A stretch of DNA of 59,199 nucleotides. Origin: Acidobacteriota bacterium (GTDB taxonomy: Bacteria > Acidobacteriota > Blastocatellia > Pyrinomonadales > Pyrinomonadaceae). Under the pieces are notes generated by a model. That model had not been told where the DNA came from. It made no database searches and worked only from the letters and a program-made list of their open reading frames with translations. Numbering within the stretch: position 1 is the stretch's first letter; every line of letters begins with the position of its first letter. The stretch spans positions 1 through 59,199 of the forward strand of contig JAOAPX010000114.1 of assembly GCA_025463125.1 (NCBI GenBank). The letters run 5' to 3'. Both the position numbers and the translations under genes were made by a program. This document shows positions 7,442-17,715 of this stretch, piece by piece.

Positions 7442-9394
7442 ATGAAAGCCGGAAAGACCGTAAACTATAAAGAAATTTGCGCTCGCGCGAGCCTGTTTTC
7501 TTTTAGCCGCTCGTTTCCGGCTTTTCTGCGCTTTTCGGTTTTTTGTTCTTTATTTCTTTTTGTTTCGTGCAGCGAGTTGAAAAAGCCTGTTCCCGAGCCG
7601 TTCTACGCTGAAACGAAGCCGCCGCAAATCAAGGAATTTCGCTGGAGCAACGGCAAGATGCCGAAATCGTTTGATCCGGCGCGCGCCGCCGCCGCGCCCG
7701 AAACCGATATCGTCCGGGCTTTGTTTGACGGTTTGACCGAAACGGATTCGAAAACCCTGAAGCCGATTCCGGCAATGGCTACGGAATGGAGCGCTTCGGA
7801 AGACTTTAAAACCTGGACATTTAAATTACGCCGCGACGCTAAATGGTCGAATGGAAAAAACGTGACAGCCGCTGATTTCGCCCGTTCGTGGAAGCGGCTC
7901 GCCGATATGAGCGAGCAGGCGGCGCATCGAGACTTGCTGCAGAATATCGCAGGCGTTCCGGCTAAACCGGAAACGGAAAAACCAATTTCCGAAGAAACAG
8001 GCGCCGAATTTCTTTTGAATCAATTAAGTTTCGGAAAAACTCCGGTTCCGCAAAATCAAGCCGCTTCCGGCAAGCCTTCGAAAACGCCTACCCCCGCCGA
8101 ACAGGAAAACAAGCCGCTCGAACTTGATGCAAATCAGAAAGAAGAAGCGAAATTAGAAGTGAAGTTCGGCGTCGAAGCCGTCGGCGATTACATTTTGAAA
8201 GTTTCCCTGATAAAAGCCGACAAGGATTTCCCGGCGCTTGTCGCGCACCCGATTTTTCGACCGGTTTACGGCGACGGGAAAGAGTACGAAACGGATAAGC
8301 TAAACGCCGCGATCGTTACAAACGGAGCTTTTCGCATCACTTCGGTCGGCGGCGACGGCATAACGCTTGACCGCTTCGATGATTACTGGAACAGGGAAAA
8401 GATAGAAATCGAAAGAGTGCGTTTTGTTCCGACTGAAAACGCCGAAACCGCCCTCGAATTATACCGCGCCGGCGAAATCGACGCCGTCACGAACGTAAAT
8501 TTCGAGCCGCTTGTTTTAAAGCTTTTGACGTCGTACGACGATTTTCGGCGCACAACGCACAGCGCGCTTAATTTTTATGAATTTAATCGCAAAAACGCGC
8601 CGTTTAACGACCGGCGCGTTCGCGAAGCTCTCGCCATTTCGATCGAACGCGAACGCCTGACCGAAGGCGATATGGAAGGCGCGACCGAACCGGCGCTCGG
8701 ATTTTTGCCCGCCGGCGAAAACCAGAAAGCAAAGCTCGTGCAGGATTCGGAAAAAGCCAGGCAATTACTTGCCGAATCGGGTTTTCCGAACGGCGAAAAT
8801 TTTCCGCAAGTGCGTTTGATCGTTAATCGAAACGACATTCAGCAGAGAATCGCGCGCTCGGTCGCCCGTATGTGGAAACGAAATTTGAATATCGATACGG
8901 AAATTATCGCAAAAGAAGCGAGCGAATTCGAAATTGTTAAAAAAGCGGGCGATTTCGACATCATACGGCGCGGCGTCGTTTTGCCGACAATCGACGAAAC
9001 GGCGAATATGCTGACGATTTTTGAGCCGAAAAAGAAAATCGTCAAACAAAGCGAAACCGCCGAAAACCTCTCTCAAGTAAACAAGATTGAAACTTCGACC
9101 GAGCCGCAAAGCGAAACGACCGGCGAAACCGAGGTGAAAATCCCCACCGATGAAAAAGCGATCGATGAAAATGCGGCGATTGAAATTCTGGAATCCGAAG
9201 ACGGAATGCTGTTTTTAACCGAGGCGGAAGCCGTCTCGGAGTTTCCGGCGATTCCGCTTTATTTCCCGACGTCGTATTCTTTAGTTAAGCCGTATATTCT
9301 GGGTTTTGAAATAAATATGCTTGACGCGCCGCTGCTCAAGGACATCAGGATTAACAATAATTGGCAACCTAAAGAAAAGAAGGGCGAATCCTAA
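7442..9394 (+). CDS. Peptide ABC transporter substrate-binding lipoprotein (family 5), first copy
   Basis: About 650 residues from ATG 7442 (GTG 7439 is equally possible; AAGGA lies ~15 bp upstream). The N-terminus has a basic stretch, a hydrophobic core and the lipobox FVSC. The SBP_bac_5 fold is visible in PETDIVRALFDGLTE, KTWTFKLRRDAKWSNG and the later RRVREALAISIERERL. Two low-complexity inserts are unusual: a Pro/Lys/Glu-rich stretch at ~180-240 and a Glu/Thr-rich one at ~545-595, just before the final LPLYFPTSYSLV-like strand. The inserts make ligand class hard to predict. It heads the oppA-oppBCDF-like locus, but 225 bp with its own promoter-like element separate it from the next gene. 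Confidence 0.88.
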   Translation: MKAGKTVNYKEICARASLFSFSRSFPAFLRFSVFCSLFLFVSCSELKKPVPEPFYAETKPPQIKEFRWSNGKMPKSFDPARAAAAPETDIVRALFDGLTETDSKTLKPIPAMATEWSASEDFKTWTFKLRRDAKWSNGKNVTAADFARSWKRLADMSEQAAHRDLLQNIAGVPAKPETEKPISEETGAEFLLNQLSFGKTPVPQNQAASGKPSKTPTPAEQENKPLELDANQKEEAKLEVKFGVEAVGDYILKVSLIKADKDFPALVAHPIFRPVYGDGKEYETDKLNAAIVTNGAFRITSVGGDGITLDRFDDYWNREKIEIERVRFVPTENAETALELYRAGEIDAVTNVNFEPLVLKLLTSYDDFRRTTHSALNFYEFNRKNAPFNDRRVREALAISIERERLTEGDMEGATEPALGFLPAGENQKAKLVQDSEKARQLLAESGFPNGENFPQVRLIVNRNDIQQRIARSVARMWKRNLNIDTEIIAKEASEFEIVKKAGDFDIIRRGVVLPTIDETANMLTIFEPKKKIVKQSETAENLSQVNKIETSTEPQSETTGETEVKIPTDEKAIDENAAIEILESEDGMLFLTEAEAVSEFPAIPLYFPTSYSLVKPYILGFEINMLDAPLLKDIRINNNWQPKEKKGES

Positions 9395-9486
9395 GTTCAA
9401 CAATAAATTTACGCTTGCAGCAAGATGAATAATAGTGTTTTTTTTAATTAAAAGCCGCCAGGCGCGACGCGTAAATAGAAAAGTTC

Positions 9487-9514
9487 TTGCCTGTAAATGT
9501 TATAACGTGATAAT
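9487..9514 (+). promoter_or_regulatory. Candidate sigma-70 promoter for the second substrate-binding protein
   Basis: TTGCCT at 9487-9492 and GATAAT at 9509-9514 are 16 bp apart, about 105 bp upstream of the ATG at 9620. Confidence 0.4.
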
Positions 9515-9619
9515 TTAAGGCTGAATAAAATATGCAGTATCTCTCCTCTACGTTTTATAATAAGTTTTATAAATTTGGTTATCAGCATTTCGGGAGTTTT
9601 GTAATAAAGGAGTAAAAAC

Positions 9620-11719
9620 ATGGCACGGGCTAGTTTCAACCAACTTCGCGCAGGTTTGGCGATTATTATTTTATCTTCGTTTTTAATTAGCTGCGCCACA
9701 TCGGCTAATAATAAGTATTTCGGTTTGACCGAGCCGCCGAAAGATAATGTAATGCGATACGTTACCGGTTCAGAGCCGGAATCGCTCGATCCGCAGTTTG
9801 TTACGGGGCAGCCCGAAGCGCGGATCATGATGGCGCTTTACGATGGTCTGGTCGAATATCATCCGAAAACGATGGAGCCGATTCCGGCGATCGCCGAAAG
9901 CTGGGAAGTGGGAAGCGACGGAACCGAATATCTTTTCCATCTGCGTAAAAACGCGAAATTTTCCAACGGCGATCCTATAACCGCCAAAGACTTCGTTTAT
10001 TCCTTCCGTCGCGGACTTTCGCCGGAATACGCCGCCCGCAACGCTTATCTCGCTTATTACCTTAAATACGCCGAAGCTTATAATTCCGGGCAATCTTTTG
10101 TTAAGGACGCGAACGGTCAATTTCTGCTGAAAAAAGACTTTGCCGCGCCGAATCCGAATCAACCGGCGGAAACTGCCGCGCCCGCGCAGCACGATACTTT
10201 GGGCGGCGACAGCGAATTTCACCGCTTTTTGGATTCTCCGGAAAGATTGTATGTGCCGACCGATGAAAAAGCGCGAGCCAAAGTTCTGGACAAAGACCCG
10301 AAATTAAAAGCCGCCGTCGAAGGAAAAGAGCTCGTGCCGGTCAGAGGCGAAGACATTGGCGTAGAAGCGGTTGACGATTACACGGTTCGCATCAAGTTGT
10401 ATCAGCCGGCGCCGTTTTTCCTCGGTTTGCTCGGTCATCAATTCTTCCGCGTTGTACATCAGCCGACGATCGAAAAATTCGGAAACAACTGGGTAAAACC
10501 GGAAAATATCGTCACGAGCGGACCTTTCAAGGTTACGGCTCACAGACCGTATGATGAGCTAATCGTCGCGCGAGACCCGCAATACTGGGACGCGGCAAAC
10601 ATAAAGCTCGACGGAATCGAGTTTTACGCGCTCGACGAGCAAACGACGATGATGAATCTTTATAAAGCCGGGCGCGTCGACGCGCTTTATAATCACACGG
10701 TTCCTGCCGCCTGGAATGAAGTCGTGCGGCAATATAAAAACGAATATTTGCTGCATCCGGAAGTTGCCACTGAATTTTACGTGATCAGCGTCAAAAAGCC
10801 GCCGATGGATAATATAAAAGTCCGGCAGGCTTTCAGCCTCGCGGTCAATCGCGAAGCGCTCGCCGAATTTCGCAAAACCATCAAGCCGCTGACCGATTTT
10901 ACGCCCGAAGGCATTTTCCCGAAATATGAAGAAGCGCGGCAAAAGATTTATGCGCAAAAATTAAAAGAAAACAACATCACGCCCGAACAATGGGCAAAGC
11001 GCAAATTCGACCCGGAAGGCGCGAGAAAGCTTCTGACCGAAGCCGGTTACCCGGTTCAGCAGCAGGGCAGCGGCTTTGTCACGCCGAGTTTCCCGGTTGA
11101 AAAGATTTCCATTACTTATAATACGGCGGAAAGCAATAAAGCCGTCGCTGAATTTGTGCAGGCGCAGTGGAAACAAAACTTAGGAATTACCGTTCCGCTT
11201 AAAAACATGGAATTCAAGACGTTTTTGCCGATGATTTCCAAAGTCGAATACGACGGCTTCGGGCGGCGCGGCTGGGTCGGCGATTATATGGACCCGTTCA
11301 CCTTTTTGGGGCTTTATTATACTCCTGCTAATGAAGGCGCAACTGGCTGGTGGGATCCGAAATACGATAAAATGCTCGACGACGCTAACAATACCGTCGA
11401 TCCGCAGGCACGGTTCGAGAAACTCGCAGAAGCCGAATTTTATCTTTCGCAGCAGCAGGTTGTCGTTCCTCTTTCAACTGCCGGGACAAGCTGGATGAAA
11501 AAACCGTACATCAAGGGCTTTTACCCGAATCCGGGAACGCTGCACGCCTGGAAATTCGTTTATATCGAGCGCGACCCGGCGAAATGGGACGCGGATGTAG
11601 ATAATATTATGAAGGCGAGCGATCCGCTCGTTGACAGTCAAATCGAGCAGCTGGCGGCAACGCAGGTACAGATGGAAAACTCCAAGCCGCCCGCCGAACA
11701 GGCGAAAGCCGCCGAATAA
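9620..11719 (+). CDS. Peptide ABC transporter substrate-binding lipoprotein (OppA-like), second copy
   Basis: 699 residues; the ATG is preceded by AAAGGAG at ideal distance. The lipobox is LISC near residue 28. SBP_bac_5 motifs are clear: SEPESLDPQFVTGQPEARIM, LYDGLVEYHPKTMEPIPAIA, FHLRKNAKFSNGDPITAKDF, then the C-terminal DGFGRRGWVGDYMDPFTFL and GATGWWDPKYDKMLDDA. The last two strongly resemble OppA/MppA of the oligopeptide type. It captures peptides outside the membrane for the permease encoded next. An insert at ~170-225 is rich in Pro and Ala. Followed after ~100 bp by the permease genes. Confidence 0.93.
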   Translation: MARASFNQLRAGLAIIILSSFLISCATSANNKYFGLTEPPKDNVMRYVTGSEPESLDPQFVTGQPEARIMMALYDGLVEYHPKTMEPIPAIAESWEVGSDGTEYLFHLRKNAKFSNGDPITAKDFVYSFRRGLSPEYAARNAYLAYYLKYAEAYNSGQSFVKDANGQFLLKKDFAAPNPNQPAETAAPAQHDTLGGDSEFHRFLDSPERLYVPTDEKARAKVLDKDPKLKAAVEGKELVPVRGEDIGVEAVDDYTVRIKLYQPAPFFLGLLGHQFFRVVHQPTIEKFGNNWVKPENIVTSGPFKVTAHRPYDELIVARDPQYWDAANIKLDGIEFYALDEQTTMMNLYKAGRVDALYNHTVPAAWNEVVRQYKNEYLLHPEVATEFYVISVKKPPMDNIKVRQAFSLAVNREALAEFRKTIKPLTDFTPEGIFPKYEEARQKIYAQKLKENNITPEQWAKRKFDPEGARKLLTEAGYPVQQQGSGFVTPSFPVEKISITYNTAESNKAVAEFVQAQWKQNLGITVPLKNMEFKTFLPMISKVEYDGFGRRGWVGDYMDPFTFLGLYYTPANEGATGWWDPKYDKMLDDANNTVDPQARFEKLAEAEFYLSQQQVVVPLSTAGTSWMKKPYIKGFYPNPGTLHAWKFVYIERDPAKWDADVDNIMKASDPLVDSQIEQLAATQVQMENSKPPAEQAKAAE

Positions 11720-11822
11720 GATTTATGAACGCCGAAACATTCAAAAAGCGATTGATATTATTTTGGAGAATTAATCGAGGTTCAAAGCCCGGCTGCCGAG
11801 CCGCAAACCGATAACTGAAAAT

Positions 11823-12740
11823 ATGCTAAGTTTCATTTTACGCAGATTGTTAATCATTATTCCGATGGCGTTTTTGGTCGTGACATTGACGTGGGGGTTG
11901 ATTCGCGTCGCGCCCGGCAACTTTTATTCCAGTGAAAAGAAATTGCCGGCGGCGGTTGAAGCCAATATCAAAAAGAAATACGGGCTTGATAAACCCTGGT
12001 ACGAGCAGTATTTCATAATGATCAAAAACGTCGCGCAAGGTGACTTCGGCGATTCTCTGCGCTACCAGGGGCAATCGGTCAACGAAATTATCTGGCGGCA
12101 TCTGCCGTATTCGGCAACGATCGGAGTTTTAGCTTACCTTCTCGCTCTTGCCATCGGCTTAACGGCTGGAATCGTCGCGGCGCTCAAGCAAAACTCGCCG
12201 TTTGATTACGGTTCGATGGCGCTCGCAATGCTCGGGCTTTCCGTGCCGAATTTCGTTTTAGGTCCGATTCTTGTTTTGATGTTTTCACTCGGACTTTACA
12301 TCTTTCCGCCCGCGCGCTGGGGCGGAGTTTTAAGCCTGGTTTTGCCCGTAATAACGCTTTCTGCGGTTTACACCGCTTACATCGCGCGTTTGACGCGTGC
12401 CGGGATGCTCGAAGTAATGCGTTCCGACTATATTCGAACGGCGCGGGCGAAAGGATTAAACGAAAGAACGATTCTGCTTAAACACGGGCTTCGCGGCGGC
12501 ATCATTCCGGTTGTTTCTTTTACGGGTCCGGCTCTCGCCGCCCTTTTAGCCGGAACGGTGGTTATCGAAAGAGTTTTTGCCATTCCCGGGCTCGGCAACA
12601 TCTTTATTCAAGCCAATTTAAATCGCGATGAGCCTTTAGTTTTAGGTATCGTCGCTTTTCTTTCGATTTTGATTATGCTTTTTAATCTTTTGGTTGATAT
12701 TTCCTACGGGTTTTTAGACCCGCGCATTCGTTACGAGTAA
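11823..12740 (+). CDS. oppB: Peptide ABC transporter permease, OppB/DppB type
   Basis: 305 residues with six predicted membrane segments, starting MLSFILRRLLIIIPMAFLVV as is standard for this subunit. The conserved N-terminal LIRVAPGNF, the periplasmic GDFGDSL and the cytoplasmic EAA loop (YIRTARAKGLNERTILLKHG, ~200-219) are all present; the EAA loop docks on the ATPases. GTVVIERVFAIPGLG is the usual signature near the C-terminus. Forms the translocation pore with the following OppC-type subunit; 22 bp separate the two genes. Confidence 0.93.
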   Translation: MLSFILRRLLIIIPMAFLVVTLTWGLIRVAPGNFYSSEKKLPAAVEANIKKKYGLDKPWYEQYFIMIKNVAQGDFGDSLRYQGQSVNEIIWRHLPYSATIGVLAYLLALAIGLTAGIVAALKQNSPFDYGSMALAMLGLSVPNFVLGPILVLMFSLGLYIFPPARWGGVLSLVLPVITLSAVYTAYIARLTRAGMLEVMRSDYIRTARAKGLNERTILLKHGLRGGIIPVVSFTGPALAALLAGTVVIERVFAIPGLGNIFIQANLNRDEPLVLGIVAFLSILIMLFNLLVDISYGFLDPRIRYE

Positions 12741-12762
12741 GTTTTTACCGATAAAAATTTTT

Positions 12763-13719
12763 ATGGCAGAAAATACAGAAACAGTACAAGGGACATCGCT
12801 CTGGAAAGATGCTTGGCGCCGGTTATTAAAAAATAAATTAGCCGTTTTCGGTCTCGTCGTAATGGTAATAATGGTTATTGCCGTGATAATCGGACCGGCG
12901 ATAATTCGCTGGACAACCGGCTTTACGGCGGATTACATTCCGCCCGAAGGCGATTTGATCAAATCGTTTCCGCCTTCGCTGCAGCATCCGATGGGAACCG
13001 ACGAAGCCGGGCGCGACCTGCTCGCGAGAGTTTTGCAGGGCGGGCGCATCAGCCTGATGGTTGGCGTTATTTCCACGATAGTTTCGCTGATCGTCGGCGT
13101 TTCTTACGGCGCGATCGCCGGTTATCTTGGCGGGAAGATCGACAATCTTATGATGCGCATCGTCGATATTATTTACGCCATTCCGTACATTCTGATCGTT
13201 ATCGTTTTGCTTTCGGTTTTCAGCGGCAACAACACGCCCGATTGGATTGCGGCAATTTCCAGTAAATTCGGCGGCGGAGCCGGGCTTAACCAGATTTTTC
13301 TTTTGTTTTTTGCTCTCGGTCTGGTTTCCTGGCTGACGATGGCGCGCGTGGTTCGCGGTCAGATTTTGAGTCTTAAAAATCAGGAATTCGTGCTGGCGGC
13401 GCGCGCAACCGGCGTTTCGACACCGAACATTATCTTTCGTCACCTGGTTCCGAACGTTTTGGGTCCGGTTATTATTTACGCGACGCTGACGATTCCGAGC
13501 GTGATGCTCACTGAAGCTTTTCTTTCGTTTTTAGGTCTCGGCGTGCAGGCGCCTTACGCTTCGTGGGGAAGTCTCGCCTCGGACGGCATTAAAAACATCG
13601 CCATTTACCCGTGGCAATTGATTTTTCCCGGCGTGACGATGGCTTTGACGCTTTTCTCCCTGAACTTTTTGGGCGACGGTCTGCGCGATGCGCTCGATCC
13701 GCAAACGCGCAAGTTTTAG
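12763..13719 (+). CDS. oppC: Peptide ABC transporter permease, OppC/DppC type
   Basis: 318 residues. After a polar N-terminus comes WRRLLKNKLAVFGLVVMVIM, then the periplasmic HPMGTDEAGRDLLARVLQGG that marks OppC/DppC subunits, five or six membrane segments, and an EAA loop with EFVLAARATGVSTPNIIFRH. The C-terminal LTEAFLSFLGLGVQAPYASWG and LNFLGDGLRDALDPQ are diagnostic. Partner of the OppB-type subunit upstream. Its stop lies 10 bp before the start of a small broken lipoprotein gene. Confidence 0.94.
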   Translation: MAENTETVQGTSLWKDAWRRLLKNKLAVFGLVVMVIMVIAVIIGPAIIRWTTGFTADYIPPEGDLIKSFPPSLQHPMGTDEAGRDLLARVLQGGRISLMVGVISTIVSLIVGVSYGAIAGYLGGKIDNLMMRIVDIIYAIPYILIVIVLLSVFSGNNTPDWIAAISSKFGGGAGLNQIFLLFFALGLVSWLTMARVVRGQILSLKNQEFVLAARATGVSTPNIIFRHLVPNVLGPVIIYATLTIPSVMLTEAFLSFLGLGVQAPYASWGSLASDGIKNIAIYPWQLIFPGVTMALTLFSLNFLGDGLRDALDPQTRKF

Positions 13720-13729
13720 GAGAAACTGG

Positions 13730-14018
13730 ATGAGGAAAAGCTTTCGTGCACCGGCGGCGCTGATGCTGATAAGTTGTTTTTTTTCAGTATCGAAATTCGC
13801 CAGCCTTACAAAGCAAAAACCGCCAAAGGAATAGTTTTGGGTGAAAGCGCGGTTGATGATGTAAACCGCGTTTACGGGCGTTCGAAAGACTGGCTGGAAT
13901 ACATAAGGAGTAATTTTTTTTATCAAGCTCCCGGCGGAGAAAAGATCGTCACCGTGATTGATATCGTCGAAAATTCCGGCATCAGGCAGTGTAAGGAAAA
14001 TAAATCAAACGAAAATAA

Positions 14019-14022
<4 letters not shown>
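13730..14022 (+). CDS. Small predicted lipoprotein, frame interrupted at a T8 run
   Basis: From ATG 13730, preceded by AGGAGAAACTGG, the frame gives MRKSFRAPAALMLISC, a short lipoprotein-like signal with lipobox LISC, then reaches a stop at 13832. A -1 shift on the T8 run at 13777-13784 would enter a second open frame running to 14022 (QPYKAKTAKGIVLGESAVDD and onward, ~75 residues), whose stop overlaps the next ATPase start as ATGA. The split halves thus fit one ~97-residue lipoprotein of unknown function. Either the T count is a sequencing error, the gene varies by slippage, the ribosome shifts, or the gene is decaying. Not recognised as a family; sits inside the transporter operon. Confidence 0.5.
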
Positions 14023-15071
<1,049 letters not shown>

Positions 15072-15101
15072 TTTTCGGCAAAGCAAAATTACCTGAAATT
15101 T

Positions 15102-16145
15102 ATGAATGAAAACGGAAACGATTTAATCTCAATTCAAGACCTGCGAGTTCACTTCAAAATCGGCGGCGGGCTTTTTAAAGAAACAAAATACGTCAAAGCC
15201 GTTGACGGCGTGTCCTTAGACATTAAAAAAGGCGAAACGCTCGGACTTGTCGGCGAATCGGGCTGCGGGAAATCGACTTTGGGAAAAGCGATTTTGCGTC
15301 TGACAGAGCCGACCGGCGGGCAGGTTTTTTACAACGGAAAGGATTTGGCGCATCTCGGCGCGCGCGAAATGCGCGAGCAGCGCAAAAACTTGCAGATGAT
15401 TTTTCAAGACCCGTATGCTTCTCTTAATCCGCGTATGACGGTCGGGCAAATCATCGGCGAACCGATTCGTACCTTCGGTTTGAAAAATGGTAAATCAATC
15501 GAAGAGCGTGTTCAGGATTTAATGGAAACCGTCGGGATGAGCCGTCGCTTCGTCAAACGCTATCCGCACGAATTTTCCGGTGGTCAGCGCCAGAGAATCG
15601 GCATCGCCCGCGCTCTCGCCGTCGATCCGGAATTTATCGTCGCCGACGAGCCGATTTCCGCGCTCGACGTTTCGATTCAGGCGCAGATCATGAACTTGAT
15701 GGAGCGTCTGCAAGCGGAAAAGAATTTGACGTATCTTTTTATTTCGCACGATTTACGCGCCGTCCGTCATTTATCCGATAGAGTTGCGGTAATGTATCTC
15801 GGCAAAATAGTCGAGCTGGCGGGCGGAAAGGAAGTTTATCGAGAGCCTTTGATGCCTTACACAATCGCCTTGATTTCTGCGGTTCCCGTGCCCGACCCGG
15901 AAATCGAAGCAAAGCGCGAGCGCATAATCTTAAAAGGCGACGTGCCTTCGCCGATAAATCCGCCGTCGGGCTGCCCGTTTCACACGCGCTGCCCGTATGC
16001 GATCGAAGACTGCAAGCGCATCGTGCCGAAGCTGGTTGAAATCAAACCTAAGCATTACGCGGCTTGTATCCGCATCAACCCGGAAAAACCGCACATCGAA
16101 GAAAATTCTAAAGAAGGTTTAGGCGCGATCGGCGCGGGCGTGTAA
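15102..16145 (+). CDS. oppF: Peptide ABC transporter ATPase, OppF type
   Basis: 347 residues. Starts [20 protein letters not shown], typical of OppF. Walker [11 protein letters not shown]-loop [16 protein letters not shown], signature [15 protein letters not shown], Walker [13 protein letters not shown] and H-loop LFISHDL are all present, with the C-terminal extension [19 protein letters not shown]. Pairs with the OppD-type ATPase 30 bp upstream as the asymmetric motor. Last gene of the transporter locus, closed by a strong terminator. Confidence 0.95.
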   Translation: MNENGNDLISIQDLRVHFKIGGGLFKETKYVKAVDGVSLDIKKGETLGLVGESGCGKSTLGKAILRLTEPTGGQVFYNGKDLAHLGAREMREQRKNLQMIFQDPYASLNPRMTVGQIIGEPIRTFGLKNGKSIEERVQDLMETVGMSRRFVKRYPHEFSGGQRQRIGIARALAVDPEFIVADEPISALDVSIQAQIMNLMERLQAEKNLTYLFISHDLRAVRHLSDRVAVMYLGKIVELAGGKEVYREPLMPYTIALISAVPVPDPEIEAKRERIILKGDVPSPINPPSGCPFHTRCPYAIEDCKRIVPKLVEIKPKHYAACIRINPEKPHIEENSKEGLGAIGAGV

Positions 16146-16174
16146 ACGATTCGAAAATAAATCGTTATAAACGA

Positions 16175-16218
16175 AAAAACAAGAAAGAGGCTTGAATCAA
16201 AGCCTCTTTCTTGTTTTT
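16175..16218. terminator. Strong bidirectional terminator
   Basis: A perfect 19-bp stem (16175-16193 with 16200-16218) around a 6-nt loop, with A-rich and T-rich ends, lies between the convergent OppF-type and DUF2383 genes. Confidence 0.92.
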
Positions 16219-16244
16219 ATTCTTATTTTATTTTGACCGGAAGT

Positions 16245-16742
16245 TTAGCTGCCGGTCGAAGTCGAAGAGTTTGCGTTATTTGCCGCGTTTCGCAAAGCTT
16301 TAACTGCGTCGTGAGCCGCCTGAACGCCTGTGTACTGTCTTTGAATAACGGTCGAAACGTTTGCCGGCAGAGACATTTCCAGAGCTTTTTTGTACTGATC
16401 TTTTGCTACGTCTTCGCCGCGTTCGGCTTCATTTAAGATTGCGGCGTCGTCCTGACCCGTAACGGCAGATTTTATATTGATCCAGCCGCGATGAAGCGCT
16501 GCCGCCGTGCTTCCGGAATTTTCCGGGTCGCCGCCGAGCTCGCGAACGAGAGCCTGCAATTCGCCGACGTATTGCGCGCGCTGCTGACTGTATTCATAAA
16601 AAGTCGATTTCAAATTGGAATTTTGAACCCCTTCAGCGGAAGTTTGAAAGCCGTTCTGCCCGTCTTTACAGGTTTCAATTAAATTATTAAGCGTTGAGAT
16701 AACTTCTTCGTTGGTTGCTGCTTTTGCTTGTTCGCTGTGCAT
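16245..16742 (-). CDS. PA2169/DUF2383-type four-helix-bundle protein
   Basis: 165 residues from the ATG at 16742, chosen because AAAGGAG lies 8 bp upstream; a longer in-frame extension to 16820 has no support. The sequence TNEEVISTLNNLIETCKDG, then FQTSAEGV, AQYVGELQALVRELGGDPE and HRGWINIKSAVTG matches the DUF2383 (PA2169) family, ferritin-like four-helix bundles of unknown function, often induced under stress. The C-terminal tail is Asn/Ser/Thr-rich. No metal-binding EXXH pattern is obvious. Separate transcription unit. Confidence 0.85.
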   Translation of the reverse strand: MHSEQAKAATNEEVISTLNNLIETCKDGQNGFQTSAEGVQNSNLKSTFYEYSQQRAQYVGELQALVRELGGDPENSGSTAAALHRGWINIKSAVTGQDDAAILNEAERGEDVAKDQYKKALEMSLPANVSTVIQRQYTGVQAAHDAVKALRNAANNANSSTSTGS

Positions 16743-16905
16743 ATATAAACTCCTTTTAATTTCAATTATGTAAATAATTCTTTCTCGATACCGGTTTTCA
16801 CTTAACAATCCGTGTGCCAATAATTATTAACCCCTGTAAACACGACGTTTAAAAGAAATAAAATTTTCCGGATAAAGCGCAAACAGGCATCGCTGTATCG
16901 AATTA

Positions 16906-17475
16906 TTACGCTGCGGTTTTCTGCCGCTTATGCATGCCTTCAGCAAATTCCTCGATGATTTTCTTGTTAAACGCCGGAATATCGTCCGGGTAGCGACTCG
17001 TCACCAGACCGTTATCGGTTACAACCTCGCGGTCAACCCACTTGGCTCCGGCGTTTTCCAGATCGGTTTTCAGAGAAGCCCAGGAAGTGACTGTTTTTCC
17101 CTTTACGACGTCGGCTTCAATCAGCGTCCAGGGCGCGTGGCAAATCGCGCCGACCGGTTTTCCTTCGTCGAAAAACGATTTAACAAAATTCACGGCTTTT
17201 TCATCCGTCCGCAGCTTGTCCGGGTTCATCACGCCGCCCGGCAAAAGCAAAGCGTCGTAATTTTGCGCGTCGGCTTCGCCGACCATAACGTCAACCTCGA
17301 TCGAATCGCCCCAATCGTTTTCATTCCAGCCTTTTATCTCGCCGCTTTTGATTGAAATGACGTGAGTTTCCGCGCCAGCCTGTTCGAGCGCTTTTTTCGG
17401 TTCGAAAAGCTCGCTTTGTTCAAATCCGTCGGTGGCTAAAATCGCCACTTTAATTCCGTCTAATTGCATTGTCAT
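16906..17475 (-). CDS. PfpI/DJ-1 family protein (deglycase/protease-like)
   Basis: 189 residues with GGAGG 5 bp upstream of the ATG at 17475. The catalytic nucleophile Cys112 sits on the elbow VGAICHAPWTL with His113 next to it; the N-terminal acidic partner is in TDGFEQSELF; LLLPGGVMNPDKLR completes the family signature. Closest in pattern to the bacterial PfpI/YhbO/YraA branch, described as stress proteins with deglycase or protease activity. Cytosolic. Monocistronic, with DUF2383 downstream on the same strand across ~160 bp; both suggest a general stress setting (inference). Confidence 0.92.
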   Translation of the reverse strand: MTMQLDGIKVAILATDGFEQSELFEPKKALEQAGAETHVISIKSGEIKGWNENDWGDSIEVDVMVGEADAQNYDALLLPGGVMNPDKLRTDEKAVNFVKSFFDEGKPVGAICHAPWTLIEADVVKGKTVTSWASLKTDLENAGAKWVDREVVTDNGLVTSRYPDDIPAFNKKIIEEFAEGMHKRQKTAA

Positions 17476-17607
17476 AATACCTCCGTATAAATACTTTTAA
17501 GAACGACCCGGGGTGTTCGGGATCGGTGCGTTTTCGTCGTGTTTATGGCAATTGAAACAATTTGTATGCCATAATCTAAAAAAGAAAAAAATCAGTGCGC
17601 CTTTTTC

Positions 17608-17637
17608 TTGAAAATCTATATCGATTGAATATATAAG
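17608..17637 (+). promoter_or_regulatory. Candidate promoter of the PocR-GGDEF signalling cluster
   Basis: TTGAAA at 17608-17613 and TATAAG at 17632-17637 are separated by 18 bp, ~60 bp before the first ATG in the frame of the downstream gene. Confidence 0.4.
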
Positions 17638-17715
17638 CAGGTAGGTGCAAAATCTCATACGTTTTGACTGGGTGGAAAATCCATTCGGCGAAAGATAATG
17701 TTCACCCGAAATTAG

